Shown here: positions 7,231 through 15,939 of the stretch, piece by piece
Layout: every line of letters starts with the position of its first letter
Numbering within the stretch: the first letter of the stretch is position 1
Source of the DNA: JALYNX01 sp963780755
Lineage (GTDB): Bacteria; Actinomycetota; Acidimicrobiia; Spongiisociales; ZC4RG35
Direction: 5' to 3'
Assembly (NCBI GenBank): GCA_963780755.1
Contig: CAWACX010000002.1
Span: forward strand, 806,001-870,000
DNA length: 64,000 nt
Translations under genes and position numbers: made by a program
The notes under the pieces: model-generated
Seen by the model: only the letters and a program-made list of their open reading frames with translations
Told to the model about the DNA's origin: nothing
Databases searched by the model: none

Positions 7231-8171
7231 GTGGTCAGGGCTCCTTCCAGGTCGCGGCGGAGGACGAAACGCTGATAGAGCAGGGCGACGATCAGGGACA
7301 GCCCGAAGACGATCACCGAGACCGCGCTGGCGTACCCGAATTGGCCGCGTCGGAACCCCCAGTCGACCAGGTAGGTGGCCATGGTCGCCGTGGAATTGAC
7401 CGGCCCGCCCTTGGTAGTGACCCAGACGAGGTCGAACAACTGCAATGCGCCGATTATGGAGAGAAACATCGATACCCGGATCGTGGGCCCGAGCAGGGGA
7501 AGAGTGACGTGGCGGAAGCCTTTCCAGAACGAAGCTCCGTCGATGGCCGCGGCCTCCTCGAGCTCTGTCGGGATCAATTGCAGTCCGGCCAGAATCAGCA
7601 CCATGTGGAACCCGAAGTACTTCCAGGAGATGACGAAGAACAAGCTATAGAGGGCGATCTTGGGGTCGGCCAGCCACTCCCGGGTCAGCCCTTCCGCCCC
7701 CGCTGAGCCGAGGAGCACGTCGAAGAGCCCTGCCGGTCGGTAGATCTGGCGCCAGACCACTCCGGTCACCACTTCAGAGAGGATGAACGGGGCGAAGTAC
7801 ATCATCCGGAACACACCCCGTCCTTTGAGGTTGCGGCTCAGAAGTACGGCGAGGGCGACAGCGAAAGGTATCTGCAACAACAGGGACAAACCGATGATGA
7901 TCCCGTTGTGGGTGATCGCCTCGATGAAGAGCGGGTCGTTGAATGCGTCTTTGAAGTTCTGCAGTCCCACCCAATCGGTGAGGGGCTCCAGGCCGTTCCA
8001 GTCGTAGCCACTGAATCGGATGCTCTGGGTGATCGGGTAGAGGACGAAAACCGTGTAGAGGATGAGGGCGGGCAGCAGGAAAGCAAGGACCACCGGCCAG
8101 GGAGCGGTCCCCGGCGCGCGTCGAACGGCTCGATTGGCGCGCGTCACGTTGTTCGGCGTCTCCCTGTTCAC
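7227..8171 (-). CDS. Carbohydrate ABC transporter permease (MalF type)
   Basis: This 314-residue inner-membrane permease has six helices. The first, near residues 27-48, is followed by a periplasmic loop with YDWNGLEPLTDWVGLQNF. The EAA loop EEAAAIDGASFWKGFRHVTLP lies near 205-226. It forms a heterodimer with the MalG-type protein encoded next. The solute-binding protein gene lies 73 bases upstream, separated by a strong hairpin at 8188-8218. Confidence 0.92.
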   Translation of the reverse strand: MNRETPNNVTRANRAVRRAPGTAPWPVVLAFLLPALILYTVFVLYPITQSIRFSGYDWNGLEPLTDWVGLQNFKDAFNDPLFIEAITHNGIIIGLSLLLQIPFAVALAVLLSRNLKGRGVFRMMYFAPFILSEVVTGVVWRQIYRPAGLFDVLLGSAGAEGLTREWLADPKIALYSLFFVISWKYFGFHMVLILAGLQLIPTELEEAAAIDGASFWKGFRHVTLPLLGPTIRVSMFLSIIGALQLFDLVWVTTKGGPVNSTATMATYLVDWGFRRGQFGYASAVSVIVFGLSLIVALLYQRFVLRRDLEGALTT

Positions 8172-8187
8172 GATCGGCTGCCGGTCG

Positions 8188-8218
8188 GTGGAGGGCCGCC
8201 TAATTGGCGGCCCTCCAC
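8188..8218 (-). promoter_or_regulatory. Intergenic hairpin between binding-protein and permease genes
   Basis: Perfect 13-base arms (8188-8200 and 8206-8218) enclose a 5-base loop. There is no T tract. Its place just after the binding-protein gene is typical of structures that stabilise the upstream message or partly stop transcription, so that more binding protein than permease is made. Confidence 0.65.
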
Positions 8219-8244
8219 GACTTTGCTCACGATACGAACGGCGA

Positions 8245-9618
8245 CTACCCCGCCGCCGACGTTATGGCCTCTGTTACCTGCTCCGGCGTGGCGGTCCCTG
8301 CAAACAGGGTGGCCACCGCGTCGTTGACCGCGGCACCGAGTTCGGGCGAGAAGTATTGGTCCAGGTAGAGCTGGACGAACGTCGCCTGGCCCAACCCTTC
8401 CAACACTGCTTGCTGCAGCGGATCGGTGACCGATACTTCGGCGCCCGCAGTGACCGGGAGGGTGGTGCCGGTCTCTCCTGTCCGAATCGCCTGCTCGACC
8501 GCCGTGATGTACTCCAGGAACTGAACCGCCTCTGGAGGGGCATCCTTGCCGACGGCAAAGCCGTCGCCGCCGCCGAAACCATCGGTCACAGCGCCGGCGC
8601 CACCTTCGACCGCCGGGAACGGGAACCACCCGAACTCGGCGGGAAGCCGCTCCTCGATCGGGTCCTCAGGAACTCCGATGCCTGACTGGTTGGCGTACGC
8701 CCCCGGTCCCCACTGCCCCATGAGGCTGATCGCGGCCTGCCCGGTCCCGATGGTTCCCGACTCTCCGTCAGGACCATCCCAAGGCGCGGCCAGGAAGCCG
8801 GCCTGGAAGGGCTCCATGTCGATCAGTCGCTGCAGTTGGGCTCCCGCCTCGACGAACTCGGGCGTGTTGAAGTCGAGGGTCTCCGTTACCGCGGCCATCG
8901 CCGCCTCGCCACCTTCCCGGATCATGAGATACGAGTAGTAGAAGTGAGCGGGCCATTTGTCCCCGGCGCCGACCGCGATCGGTGTGATTCCGGCGTCCTT
9001 CAGGGCTTGCACGTCCTCGAGGAACTCGTCCCACGTGGCCGGAGGAGCATCGATGCCTGCCTGGGCGAACAGGTCCTTGTTGTACCAGAACCCGACCATG
9101 CCCAGGTTGAAGGGGACGCCGTACTGGACGTCGTCCACGTTGTAGAGCCCCACGGCACCCTCGTTCAGGTTGCCGATGAAGCCGGAGGACAGGTCGGTGA
9201 TGTCCTGCACCAAGCCGGCATCCACCTGTTCCCTCAGCCCGCCACCGCCCCAGGACTGGAAGAGGTCTGGCACCTCACCCGCCTGGAGGTTGGTCTGCAG
9301 CGCCGCCTTGAACGCCTCGTTCTCCATCACGGTGATGTTGATCGTGACGTTGGGATTGGCCTCCATGAACTCGTTGGCCATGTCCTGCCACAACGTCATC
9401 ATCGGGTCGGTGTTCTGGATGTGCCACCACTCGATGGTGACCGGCTCGGCCGTCGGCGCCGCGGTCGTCGACTCCCCGGGAGCCGGGGCCGCGGTAGTGG
9501 TCGCGCCTTCATCTGGGGCTGCCGTCGTGCTGCTGGCGTCGCCTCCGCCACCGCAAGCGGCGACGATGAACGCCAACACGGCGAGCAACACCAGTGATCT
9601 GTTCATTCTCCGATACAT
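8245..9618 (-). CDS. Sugar ABC transporter solute-binding lipoprotein
   Basis: This 457-residue family 1 extracellular binding protein carries a lipoprotein signal peptide with lipobox VAAC (about residues 18-21). A Gly/Ser/Thr/Ala-rich linker (near 25-65) precedes the mature domain, which starts TIEWWHIQNTDP. It captures an oligosaccharide outside the cell for the two permeases downstream. The ATG at 9618 was chosen because AAGGAGG lies 6 bases before it; an internal ATG at 9606 is 18 bases away. A LacI-type operator lies 52-77 bases upstream of the start. Confidence 0.92.
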   Translation of the reverse strand: MYRRMNRSLVLLAVLAFIVAACGGGGDASSTTAAPDEGATTTAAPAPGESTTAAPTAEPVTIEWWHIQNTDPMMTLWQDMANEFMEANPNVTINITVMENEAFKAALQTNLQAGEVPDLFQSWGGGGLREQVDAGLVQDITDLSSGFIGNLNEGAVGLYNVDDVQYGVPFNLGMVGFWYNKDLFAQAGIDAPPATWDEFLEDVQALKDAGITPIAVGAGDKWPAHFYYSYLMIREGGEAAMAAVTETLDFNTPEFVEAGAQLQRLIDMEPFQAGFLAAPWDGPDGESGTIGTGQAAISLMGQWGPGAYANQSGIGVPEDPIEERLPAEFGWFPFPAVEGGAGAVTDGFGGGDGFAVGKDAPPEAVQFLEYITAVEQAIRTGETGTTLPVTAGAEVSVTDPLQQAVLEGLGQATFVQLYLDQYFSPELGAAVNDAVATLFAGTATPEQVTEAITSAAG

Positions 9619-9669
9619 GTGCCTCCTCCTTGCCGCGCTACCACGCGGGCTCTCCGGTTCGGTCCAGCC

Positions 9670-9695
9670 GGTGGTTGAAAACGATTTCAACCACC
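9670..9695. promoter_or_regulatory. LacI-family operator upstream of the sugar-uptake operon
   Basis: A 26-base palindrome has only one mismatched pair (bases 9681/9684), with the CG-centred core TTGAAAACGATTTCAA (9675-9690). This is typical of LacI/GalR-family operators. It lies between the binding-protein start (9618) and the end of the lacI-type gene (9746), where it can control the operon. Confidence 0.8.
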
Positions 9696-9745
9696 CGTTC
9701 TCTTCATGGGGACATGGGCTTCTTGATTCCTCCTCGGGTGTGTGT

Positions 9746-10747
9746 CTATTGATCGAGGGCCCGGCACGATTGCCGGACCACGAGGTTCGTTGGGAGCGTC
9801 ACATGAGCCGGCTCCATCGCCGGGTCGTCGATTAATGCGACCAGCAATTCGGCCGCTTCGAAGCCCATTTGCTGGATGGATTGGTCGATGGTGGTGAGCG
9901 GCGGGTTTGCGAGTGCGGACTCCGGGATGTTGTCGAAACCGATCACGGAGAGGTCCTCTGGGATGGAGAGCCCCAGCTCCCGCGCCACTTCCATGATCTC
10001 GATGGCTGACATGTCGTTGGCAGCGAACACCGCCGTCGGTGGCTCGGCCAATTCGAGGAGCTCATGGGCCGGCGCCTCGGTCGCTTCCTTGGTATATGAG
10101 CCGACCCGGACCAGGTTGGGGTCGTACGGGATCCCTGCCTGCTCCAGAGCGCGGCGGTATCCATGCTCGCGGAGCCGGGCCGACTCCAGGTCAGGACGAC
10201 CGGCAATGAATCCGATCCGTCGATGGCCGAGCCCGATGAGGTATTCGGTCGCCTTGACCGCCCCTTCGAGGTTCTGGGAGGCCACTGTGGGCAGGCCCGA
10301 CATCCCGGCATGAGGGTCGACAGCAACGACCGGCGCCGCACTCGTCACATCGGTCACGGTGGGGGTCACCAGAATGGTGCCGTCGGCCAGGGTCCCATTG
10401 AGTCGGGACAGATACTTGCGCTCCCAACCGACCTGCTCCCGAAGATGCCCGCCTCCTGAATAGACGAAAAGCTCCCACCCAGTCCAATGGATTGCCCTGG
10501 CCGCGCCCTTCAACAACTCGGCGCTGAAGGGCTCGAGGTCAGGAACGATTATTCCCAAGACGTTGGTCCGCCGGCTGCGAAGGCTCCTCGCAACGAGGCT
10601 GGACTCATAGCCGAGGTCGTCGATGACCGCCTTCACCCGGCCTTGGGTCTCGGCGGCGACTCCGTAACGACCGTTGACGACTCGGGAAACGGTGGCGATG
10701 GAGACACCGGCCTGCTCCGCTACGTCTCCGATGGTGACCCGCGTCAT
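9746..10747 (-). CDS. LacI-family transcriptional regulator
   Basis: This 333-residue regulator starts with the LacI helix-turn-helix and hinge: MTRVTIGDVAEQAGVSIATV near residues 1-20 and a VARSLRSRR hinge near 52-60. A periplasmic-binding-like effector domain (about 62-325) follows. It is most likely the sugar-responsive repressor of the transport operon downstream and possibly of itself: CG-centred operator-like sites occur both before it (10767-10805) and after it (9670-9695). The natural inducer is not readable, but arabinose- or xylose-containing saccharides fit the neighbouring GH51 and GH3 enzymes. Confidence 0.92.
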   Translation of the reverse strand: MTRVTIGDVAEQAGVSIATVSRVVNGRYGVAAETQGRVKAVIDDLGYESSLVARSLRSRRTNVLGIIVPDLEPFSAELLKGAARAIHWTGWELFVYSGGGHLREQVGWERKYLSRLNGTLADGTILVTPTVTDVTSAAPVVAVDPHAGMSGLPTVASQNLEGAVKATEYLIGLGHRRIGFIAGRPDLESARLREHGYRRALEQAGIPYDPNLVRVGSYTKEATEAPAHELLELAEPPTAVFAANDMSAIEIMEVARELGLSIPEDLSVIGFDNIPESALANPPLTTIDQSIQQMGFEAAELLVALIDDPAMEPAHVTLPTNLVVRQSCRALDQ

Positions 10748-10766
10748 CCTCGCGATAGCTCCGTCC

Positions 10767-10805
10767 TGAAAACGATTCCGACATCGTTGTCGATAACGAT
10801 TACAG
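10767..10805. promoter_or_regulatory. Cluster of LacI-type operator-like sites upstream of the regulator gene
   Basis: TGAAAACGATTCCG (10767-10780) matches the core of the operator at 9675-9690 in its first 11 bases. GACATCGTTGTC (10780-10791) and GATAACGATTAC (10792-10803) are further near-palindromes with central CG. They lie 20-56 bases before the regulator start, suggesting autoregulation. Confidence 0.55.
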
Positions 10806-10861
10806 AACTTAGGGCGTCTGAGGATGCGATGACGGCCAGAAGCGGAATTTCTCGCGGGCGC

Positions 10862-12358
10862 TCAGTCGGCGGCCAGGCGGAGCATCGACCAGGACTTCGG
10901 AGGCAACAAGACCTCCAATTCCCCATTCCGGTGCGACCAGTCCCCGGGTCGAGGGTGCACCCGCTCCGGCGTCGACTCGGTGTTGGCCGCGCTGAAATCT
11001 TCGTCGGCTAATACCAGCAGCTCCAGGACCTCCATTCCGCCGGGCCCGAGCCCGGCGGTCACCTGATGATGAGCCCGGTTGATGGCGAAGATCACCGTGA
11101 CGCCGGCTGCTGCGTCGTGGGTCGCCACCGCCTCCACAGCCGGCACCCGGCCGTGACGCCCCCCATCTACCTCGGGTCCCGCCACATCCACCTCGATGAC
11201 GTGACCGCGAGCATGGGCGGCGGTGAGCGAGAAGGGATGAAAGATCGTCTGGCGCCAGCATTCGCCTCCTGGCTCCGCTCGGATCGGGGCGATGGTGTTG
11301 ACCAACTGGGCCTGGCAGGCGATCCCCACCCGATCGCTGTTGCGGAGAAGTGTCATCAGCAGTGAGCCGACGACCACGGCGTCTGTCACCGTGTAGTCGT
11401 CCTCGCAGAGCCGGGGAGCCCAGCGCCATTCCTCAGCAGCAGCGGCGGCGTTGTGCCGGCCCATGTACCAGACGTTCCATTCGTCGAACGCGATGTCGAT
11501 CCGCTTCGAGGAGCTTCGTTCTCGGGCGACCGCGTCGGCGATCGCTGCCACGCTGCGTATCTGACGGTTCATCTCCACCGACGACGCCATGAACTCCTCC
11601 ATGCTCCCGGCTTCGGGGTCGAAATAGGCATGGGCCGAGATCAGGTCGACCTCATCGAAGGCATGTTCGAGCACGGTCTCGTCCCAGGATCCGAAGGTGG
11701 GCATCGAGACTCCGGAGCTGCCACACAGGATCAGCCGCAGATCGGGGTCGACTTCCCTCATGGACCGGGCGGTGGCCACGGCCAACTGCCCGTATTCGTC
11801 CGCGGTCTTGTGCCCCATCTGCCAGGGCCCATCGAGCTCGTTGCCCAGGCACCACGTCCGGACGTCGTATGACTGCTCCCGCCCGTGCTGTCGTCGGAGC
11901 CGCCCGAGCGGGCTGACGCCGGGGTCGTTGGTGTACTCCAGCAGTTCAACCGCCTCTCGGGTGCCGCGGGTCCCCAGATTGAGGGCGATGATCGGCTCGA
12001 CTCCAGCTTTTCCGGCCCAACGGATGAACTCGCCGAGGCCGAACGTGTTGGGCTCGATGCTCTTCCACGCCTCGTCCTGCCGCATCGGGCGGCTCTCGGT
12101 AGGACCGACACTGTCCTCCCACCGGTATCCGGACACGAAGTTTCCCCCCGGATACCGGACGGCGGTCACCCCGAGCTCGCGGACCAGGTCGAGGACATCT
12201 CCGCGGAAGCCGTCCCCATTGGCGCGGGGATGGCCTGGCTCGAAGATCCCGGTGTATACGCCCCGGCCCATGTGCTCCACGAAAGAGCCGAAGAGCATCG
12301 GGTTCACTGGTGCAATGACCGCGTCCGGATCGATGACGAGGCGGGCGCGGTCGGTCAT
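10862..12358 (-). CDS. abfA: Alpha-L-arabinofuranosidase, GH51
   Basis: This 498-residue intracellular enzyme (no signal peptide) removes terminal alpha-L-arabinofuranosyl groups. GH51 hallmarks are LFGSFVEHMGRGVYTGIFEP (22-41), VRYPGGNFVSGYRW (67-80), the acid/base Glu174 in WCLGNELDGPW and the nucleophile Glu293 in IAFDEWNVWY. A C-terminal beta-sandwich completes it. Length is normal. It is upstream of the LacI gene in the same direction; with the GH3 enzyme it would complete breakdown of arabino-oligosaccharides taken up by the transporter. Confidence 0.93.
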   Translation of the reverse strand: MTDRARLVIDPDAVIAPVNPMLFGSFVEHMGRGVYTGIFEPGHPRANGDGFRGDVLDLVRELGVTAVRYPGGNFVSGYRWEDSVGPTESRPMRQDEAWKSIEPNTFGLGEFIRWAGKAGVEPIIALNLGTRGTREAVELLEYTNDPGVSPLGRLRRQHGREQSYDVRTWCLGNELDGPWQMGHKTADEYGQLAVATARSMREVDPDLRLILCGSSGVSMPTFGSWDETVLEHAFDEVDLISAHAYFDPEAGSMEEFMASSVEMNRQIRSVAAIADAVARERSSSKRIDIAFDEWNVWYMGRHNAAAAAEEWRWAPRLCEDDYTVTDAVVVGSLLMTLLRNSDRVGIACQAQLVNTIAPIRAEPGGECWRQTIFHPFSLTAAHARGHVIEVDVAGPEVDGGRHGRVPAVEAVATHDAAAGVTVIFAINRAHHQVTAGLGPGGMEVLELLVLADEDFSAANTESTPERVHPRPGDWSHRNGELEVLLPPKSWSMLRLAAD

Positions 12359-12415
12359 TTCTGCCGGGTCGTCATGAGATCGGGACGGTAACGGTGGTGC
12401 CGGTTCTTGCGCCCG

Positions 12416-12441
12416 GTTTCAAGGTGGGCCGCACCGGGTAA
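12416..12441 (+). promoter_or_regulatory. Sigma-B/F-type promoter for the CBS-domain gene
   Basis: GTTTCA (12416-12421), 14 bases, GGGTAA (12436-12441), followed after 21 bases by the start codon at 12463 with AAGGAGG in front. Same layout as the promoters at 3739, 3814, 21727, 25674 and 31170. Confidence 0.75.
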
Positions 12442-12462
12442 CCAGTCAGCAAGGAGGAACGA

Positions 12463-12885
12463 ATGCCTGAGAACATCTACGAAGTGATGACTTCCAACCC
12501 GTGGACCGTCAGTGACCGGTCGACGATCGAGGAGGCGGCCCGGGTGATGCGCGACGCCGACATCGGCGATGTGATCGTGCTCGACCCGGATGGGGAGGTT
12601 CACGGGATCGTCACCGACCGCGATGTCGTGGTGCGCGCCGTCGCCAAGGGGATCGACACCAACTCGGAGCCCGTGGGTTCCATCTGTGAGGGGCACATCG
12701 TCACCATCGGATCCGAGGACTCCATCGACGCCGCCCTCGACCTGATGCGGGACCACAAGGTACGGCGGCTTCCCGTCGTCGATGATCGCCGCTTGGTGGG
12801 GATCGTGACTCTGGGTGACCTGGCGATGGACCTCCAACCCAGTTCCACCCTGGCCGATATCAGCCAGGCACCGCCCAACAACTGA
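12463..12885 (+). CDS. Tandem CBS-domain protein
   Basis: This 140-residue protein consists only of a CBS pair (Bateman module). CBS1 (about 6-60) has VMTSNPWTVSDRSTIEEAARVMRDADIGDVIV and HGIVTDRDVV. CBS2 (about 70-128) has IDAALDLMRDHKVRRLPVVDDRRLVGIVTLGDLA. Such proteins bind adenine nucleotides and often serve in stress or energy sensing. There is a strong ribosome site (AAGGAGG, 5 bases from ATG) and a sigma-B/F-like promoter 21 bases upstream, suggesting a general stress gene. Confidence 0.93.
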   Translation: MPENIYEVMTSNPWTVSDRSTIEEAARVMRDADIGDVIVLDPDGEVHGIVTDRDVVVRAVAKGIDTNSEPVGSICEGHIVTIGSEDSIDAALDLMRDHKVRRLPVVDDRRLVGIVTLGDLAMDLQPSSTLADISQAPPNN

Positions 12886-12917
12886 TCCCCACCACCCTGG
12901 CCGACCGGCCCGCGATA

Positions 12918-12946
12918 TGGCGTCGACTTCAATATCGTTGACGCCA
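12918..12946 (+). promoter_or_regulatory. Hairpin abutting the moaA start codon
   Basis: TGGCGTCGAC (12918-12927) pairs with GTTGACGCCA (12937-12946) across a 9-base loop, with one G-T pair. It ends one base before ATG 12948 and no Shine-Dalgarno sequence is visible. It could be an operator or an RNA structure controlling translation. Confidence 0.45.
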
Positions 12947-12947
12947 G

Positions 12948-13952
12948 ATGCCCAAGCTGACCGACGTCTACCAACGCCCGATCCACGATCTGCGGATCTC
13001 GGTCACGGATCGCTGCAACTTCCGTTGCACCTATTGCATGCCCAAAGAGGTGTTTGGCAAGGACTACGAATTTCTGCCCCGGGACCACCTGCTTGCGTTC
13101 GACGAGGTCACCGAATTGGTGAGGGCGTTCGTCGATCGTGGCGTGGAGAAAGTGCGGATCACCGGGGGCGAACCGCTGCTCCGCAAGGGCATCGAGAAGA
13201 TGATCGGGATGATCCGCTCGGTGGAGGGAGTCCAGGACCTGACCCTGACCACCAACGCGTCGCTGTTGGCCAGGAAGGCCCAGAGCCTCGCCGGCGCCGG
13301 GCTGGACCGGGTGACGGTGAGCCTTGATGCCCTCGACGACCCGACGTTCCAAGGAATGAACGACGTCGGTTTCCCGGTCTCCGCGGTCCTCGAGGGAGTC
13401 GAGGCTGCTGCCGAGGCGGGGCTGGGGCCGATCAAGGTCAATGCCGTGGTGCAACGGGGGGTCAACGACCATGCAGTGCTCGATATGGCCGGGCACTTTC
13501 GGGGCAGCGGTCACATCCCCCGGTTCATCGAGTACATGGATGTGGGCAACACCAACGGCTGGCGCCTCGACGACGTCGTTCCCGCCGAGGAGATGATCTC
13601 GACGATCGACGCAGAGTTCCCCTTGGAGCCGGTGGCGCCCAACTACCCCGGCGAGGTGGCGAACCGCTTTCGTTATCTCGACGGCCAGGGTGAGGTGGGG
13701 GTGATCGCTTCGGTGACCCAGCCCTTCTGCGGTTCCTGCACCCGGGCCCGGATCTCGGCGGAGGGCACCCTCTACACGTGTCTGTTCGCCACCTCGGGGA
13801 CCAGCCTGCGCGACATCCTGCGAAGCGGCGAGGACCCGGGCCCTGCCATCGACGCGGTTTGGTCGAAGCGGACAGATCGCTACTCGGAGATGCGATCGGC
13901 GCAGACCGTGACCATCGGCGCTCGGGTGGAGATGAGCTATATCGGGGGTTGA
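12948..13952 (+). CDS. moaA: GTP 3',8-cyclase MoaA (molybdenum cofactor biosynthesis)
   Basis: This 334-residue radical SAM enzyme converts GTP to 3',8-cyclo-7,8-dihydro-GTP, the first step of molybdenum cofactor synthesis. The N-terminal [4Fe-4S] motif is Cys23, Cys27 and Cys30 (RCNFRCTYC). KVRITGGEPLLRKG lies near residue 64, and the C-terminal cluster Cys residues sit in PFCGSCTRARISAEGTLYTC. The protein ends with the Gly-Gly tail (YIGG) needed in MoaA. There is no other moa gene nearby. The start at 12948 begins PKLTDVYQRPIHDLRISVT, the normal MoaA N-terminus. Confidence 0.96.
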   Translation: MPKLTDVYQRPIHDLRISVTDRCNFRCTYCMPKEVFGKDYEFLPRDHLLAFDEVTELVRAFVDRGVEKVRITGGEPLLRKGIEKMIGMIRSVEGVQDLTLTTNASLLARKAQSLAGAGLDRVTVSLDALDDPTFQGMNDVGFPVSAVLEGVEAAAEAGLGPIKVNAVVQRGVNDHAVLDMAGHFRGSGHIPRFIEYMDVGNTNGWRLDDVVPAEEMISTIDAEFPLEPVAPNYPGEVANRFRYLDGQGEVGVIASVTQPFCGSCTRARISAEGTLYTCLFATSGTSLRDILRSGEDPGPAIDAVWSKRTDRYSEMRSAQTVTIGARVEMSYIGG

Positions 13953-14016
13953 GTCTCTGCCGTGGCAGCGGCCTACCGCAGAGGTTCCGCGGGAGCGCAC
14001 TGCACCGCATCGAGAG

Positions 14017-14041
14017 AAGGGGCGCCCGCTCGGCGCCCCTT
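14017..14041. terminator. Stem-loop terminator between moaA and the fasciclin gene
   Basis: AAGGGGCGCC (14017-14026) and GGCGCCCCTT (14032-14041) form a perfect 10-base stem with a CGCTC loop between convergent genes. The flanks are weakly T/A-rich only. Confidence 0.7.
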
Positions 14042-14066
14042 CCCCATTTCTCCGGCTAGCTGAGAG

Positions 14067-14705
14067 TCAAACGTCGATCGGAATCAGAACTCGGTCGATT
14101 CCGTGCCAGACACCGTTGCTGGCCCGGTTGTCCAGGTCACGACGGATCAGACGAGGATTGCGTAGATCAGGGTCATTGTCGATGAGCTGGACCTTCACGC
14201 GTCTCTTGCTCACGACGTCCACCTCGAAGCTCGCCCCCATGATGGAGGTCAAGCCGACACCGTCGGAACGCAGCGCGGTCTTGGCCTTGATCTTGCCTGG
14301 GACCACGTGGTATTCGACGATGGCGTTTACCAGCGCCAGGTCGCCGCCGACGGCGTCCAGGATGGCCGGGATCACCATCGATTCCTTCCATATCCTCTTG
14401 CCAGTCAGGTCGTATGCGAGCTGCCTGAAGGCTTTGTCGTTGGGCAGAAATGCGGTCAGCTCCACGTTCGGATCGACCGAAGCCCCAAGTTGAGTCGGGA
14501 TCCCGCTATCCAGGATCGCCTTCACGATCTCACCGATGATGTCGTAGTCCGACCACTTGCGGTCGAACCTGCCATCGGCGTCGGCGAGGATCTGCTCCCC
14601 CAGCGTGGATTTCCCGGTCTTCTGCCCGCTCGTCGCCGAGGCCGGCAAGGCGATGGCGCCTGCGACCAGGGCAGCCATGAGGGCTATCGATACTGCACGG
14701 CGCAT
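14067..14705 (-). CDS. Secreted fasciclin-domain protein
   Basis: This 212-residue protein begins with a cleavable signal peptide (MRRAVSIALMAALVAGAIAL, then ASA) and carries one FAS1 fold. The blocks are a DYDIIGEIVKAIL helix, NVELTAFLPNDKAFRQLAYD (H1 motif region) and NAIVEYHVVPGKIKAKTAL (H2/YH motif), ending in ASNGVWHGIDRVLIPI. FAS1 domains mediate adhesion or matrix binding outside the cell. The ATG at 14705 has AAGGAG 5 bases upstream; an upstream in-frame ATG at 14750 lacks a ribosome site. Confidence 0.88.
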   Translation of the reverse strand: MRRAVSIALMAALVAGAIALPASATSGQKTGKSTLGEQILADADGRFDRKWSDYDIIGEIVKAILDSGIPTQLGASVDPNVELTAFLPNDKAFRQLAYDLTGKRIWKESMVIPAILDAVGGDLALVNAIVEYHVVPGKIKAKTALRSDGVGLTSIMGASFEVDVVSKRRVKVQLIDNDPDLRNPRLIRRDLDNRASNGVWHGIDRVLIPIDV

Positions 14706-14795
14706 GTGTTCTCCTTCGATAGGTGCGCGCCTGTAGTTCGGAGACCACATGGAGTCCGGATGATGCGTTCTTGTTGGAAGCGGGTCGCGCTCCCG

Positions 14796-15818
14796 CTAGC
14801 CCTTCGACACCCAGGAGTCGATATCGGACCACAACCGGTACAGCCATTCCACTCGCTCTGCACCTCCCTCGGGGATGTCCCGCCGCGGCACCCTCCAGAA
14901 CCTGACGTCGATCTGAGACCCCACCAGCCCGCCGGACCACATGTCTTTCACCCGAGCAAAGCCTTCGAGGCCTCGATGGGCGAGTACGACGACATCAGCC
15001 GCAGTTGCTTCCAGAATTGCCAGGGTCCCGCCGGGGCGGGGAGGGAGGACCCGCTCGTATCCCGAGGCAATCTCGCCGATGCTGCCCCCTTTCCGGATGA
15101 GTGGAGCGACGTATCTCTGCCGCTTCTCGTCCGAGTATCTGGTCCCCTCGGGGTAGATCATCATCCCCTCCGAGTCGGCCATTCCCTCGGCGAGCGCTCG
15201 GATTGCCGCTGTCTCCGATTCGGAGTCCCCAGATCCACGATCGACGAAGTGGTTGGGGAGACGGTTGCCACCGATGTCGAGGGCGGGATCCACGAGAAGC
15301 TCCTTCTTCAGGATGTAGCGGAGCCTGATCCCGTGCTCGCGCCCGATGTAGCGCCCAGGAAGCATGGTGTCCACGAGGGAGGCGTGTCTTGCTAGGACCA
15401 GGATCGGCGCCGGCGGCACCTGTTCCAAGCCTTCCACACGAAACGAGAGGTCGAATGCCAATCGCATTGCAGCAAAGGTCCAGGCCACCCAGGCACTCTG
15501 GAGTCGAAAAGTGATATCTACGGAACGTCTCCCGCCCAACAGCCCGGCTCCGGCTAGCGCCACCAGGGCCCACATCTCGCCGAGCAGGTACAGCCATAGG
15601 AATACGGTGAGTCGTGACGCCATCGCCGGCTTCCTGAAGAGCGCCGCACGAACCGCGTCCACGACCAGGGCTGTTGTGATCACAAGCGGTAAGCCGACGC
15701 TGAGCACGGCGAACATGGCCAGGGAGGCAGGAATCGTGATCAGTCGCCTGAGGATGGTGTTGTCGATCAAGGGGAATCCGACGCTAGGTTCGGCGCCGAA
15801 TAGTGGTCTGGATGACAT
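14796..15818 (-). CDS. PlsC-like acyltransferase with N-terminal membrane helices
   Basis: This 340-residue protein has two hydrophobic segments (about 27-55 and 70-95) followed by a glycerolipid acyltransferase domain. The HX4D catalytic motif is His145-Asp150 (ARHASLVD), and a YPEGTR substrate-binding motif lies near residue 215. It probably transfers a fatty acyl group to a lysophospholipid or related lipid at the membrane. I chose ATG 15818 because the longer upstream frame runs through the divergent esterase gene and is not protein-like. The divergent neighbour is a membrane-anchored esterase, which may belong to the same lipid pathway. Confidence 0.8.
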   Translation of the reverse strand: MSSRPLFGAEPSVGFPLIDNTILRRLITIPASLAMFAVLSVGLPLVITTALVVDAVRAALFRKPAMASRLTVFLWLYLLGEMWALVALAGAGLLGGRRSVDITFRLQSAWVAWTFAAMRLAFDLSFRVEGLEQVPPAPILVLARHASLVDTMLPGRYIGREHGIRLRYILKKELLVDPALDIGGNRLPNHFVDRGSGDSESETAAIRALAEGMADSEGMMIYPEGTRYSDEKRQRYVAPLIRKGGSIGEIASGYERVLPPRPGGTLAILEATAADVVVLAHRGLEGFARVKDMWSGGLVGSQIDVRFWRVPRRDIPEGGAERVEWLYRLWSDIDSWVSKG

Positions 15819-15939
15819 TTCGACGACCTTGTTCGACCAGCCCAAACTCTGGAGCGTGCATTTCTTCCTGGGAGCCTGACAGAGATCCTCGGGTTGTCGG
15901 CTCGTCGGCGGGAAGCTGACTCGCAGGCCAGACCCCGCC

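Noticed and set aside
12600..14000. Antisense open frame (466 codons) opposite the CBS gene and moaA
   Set aside because: Both genes are unambiguous on the plus strand, and the antisense product is low-complexity.
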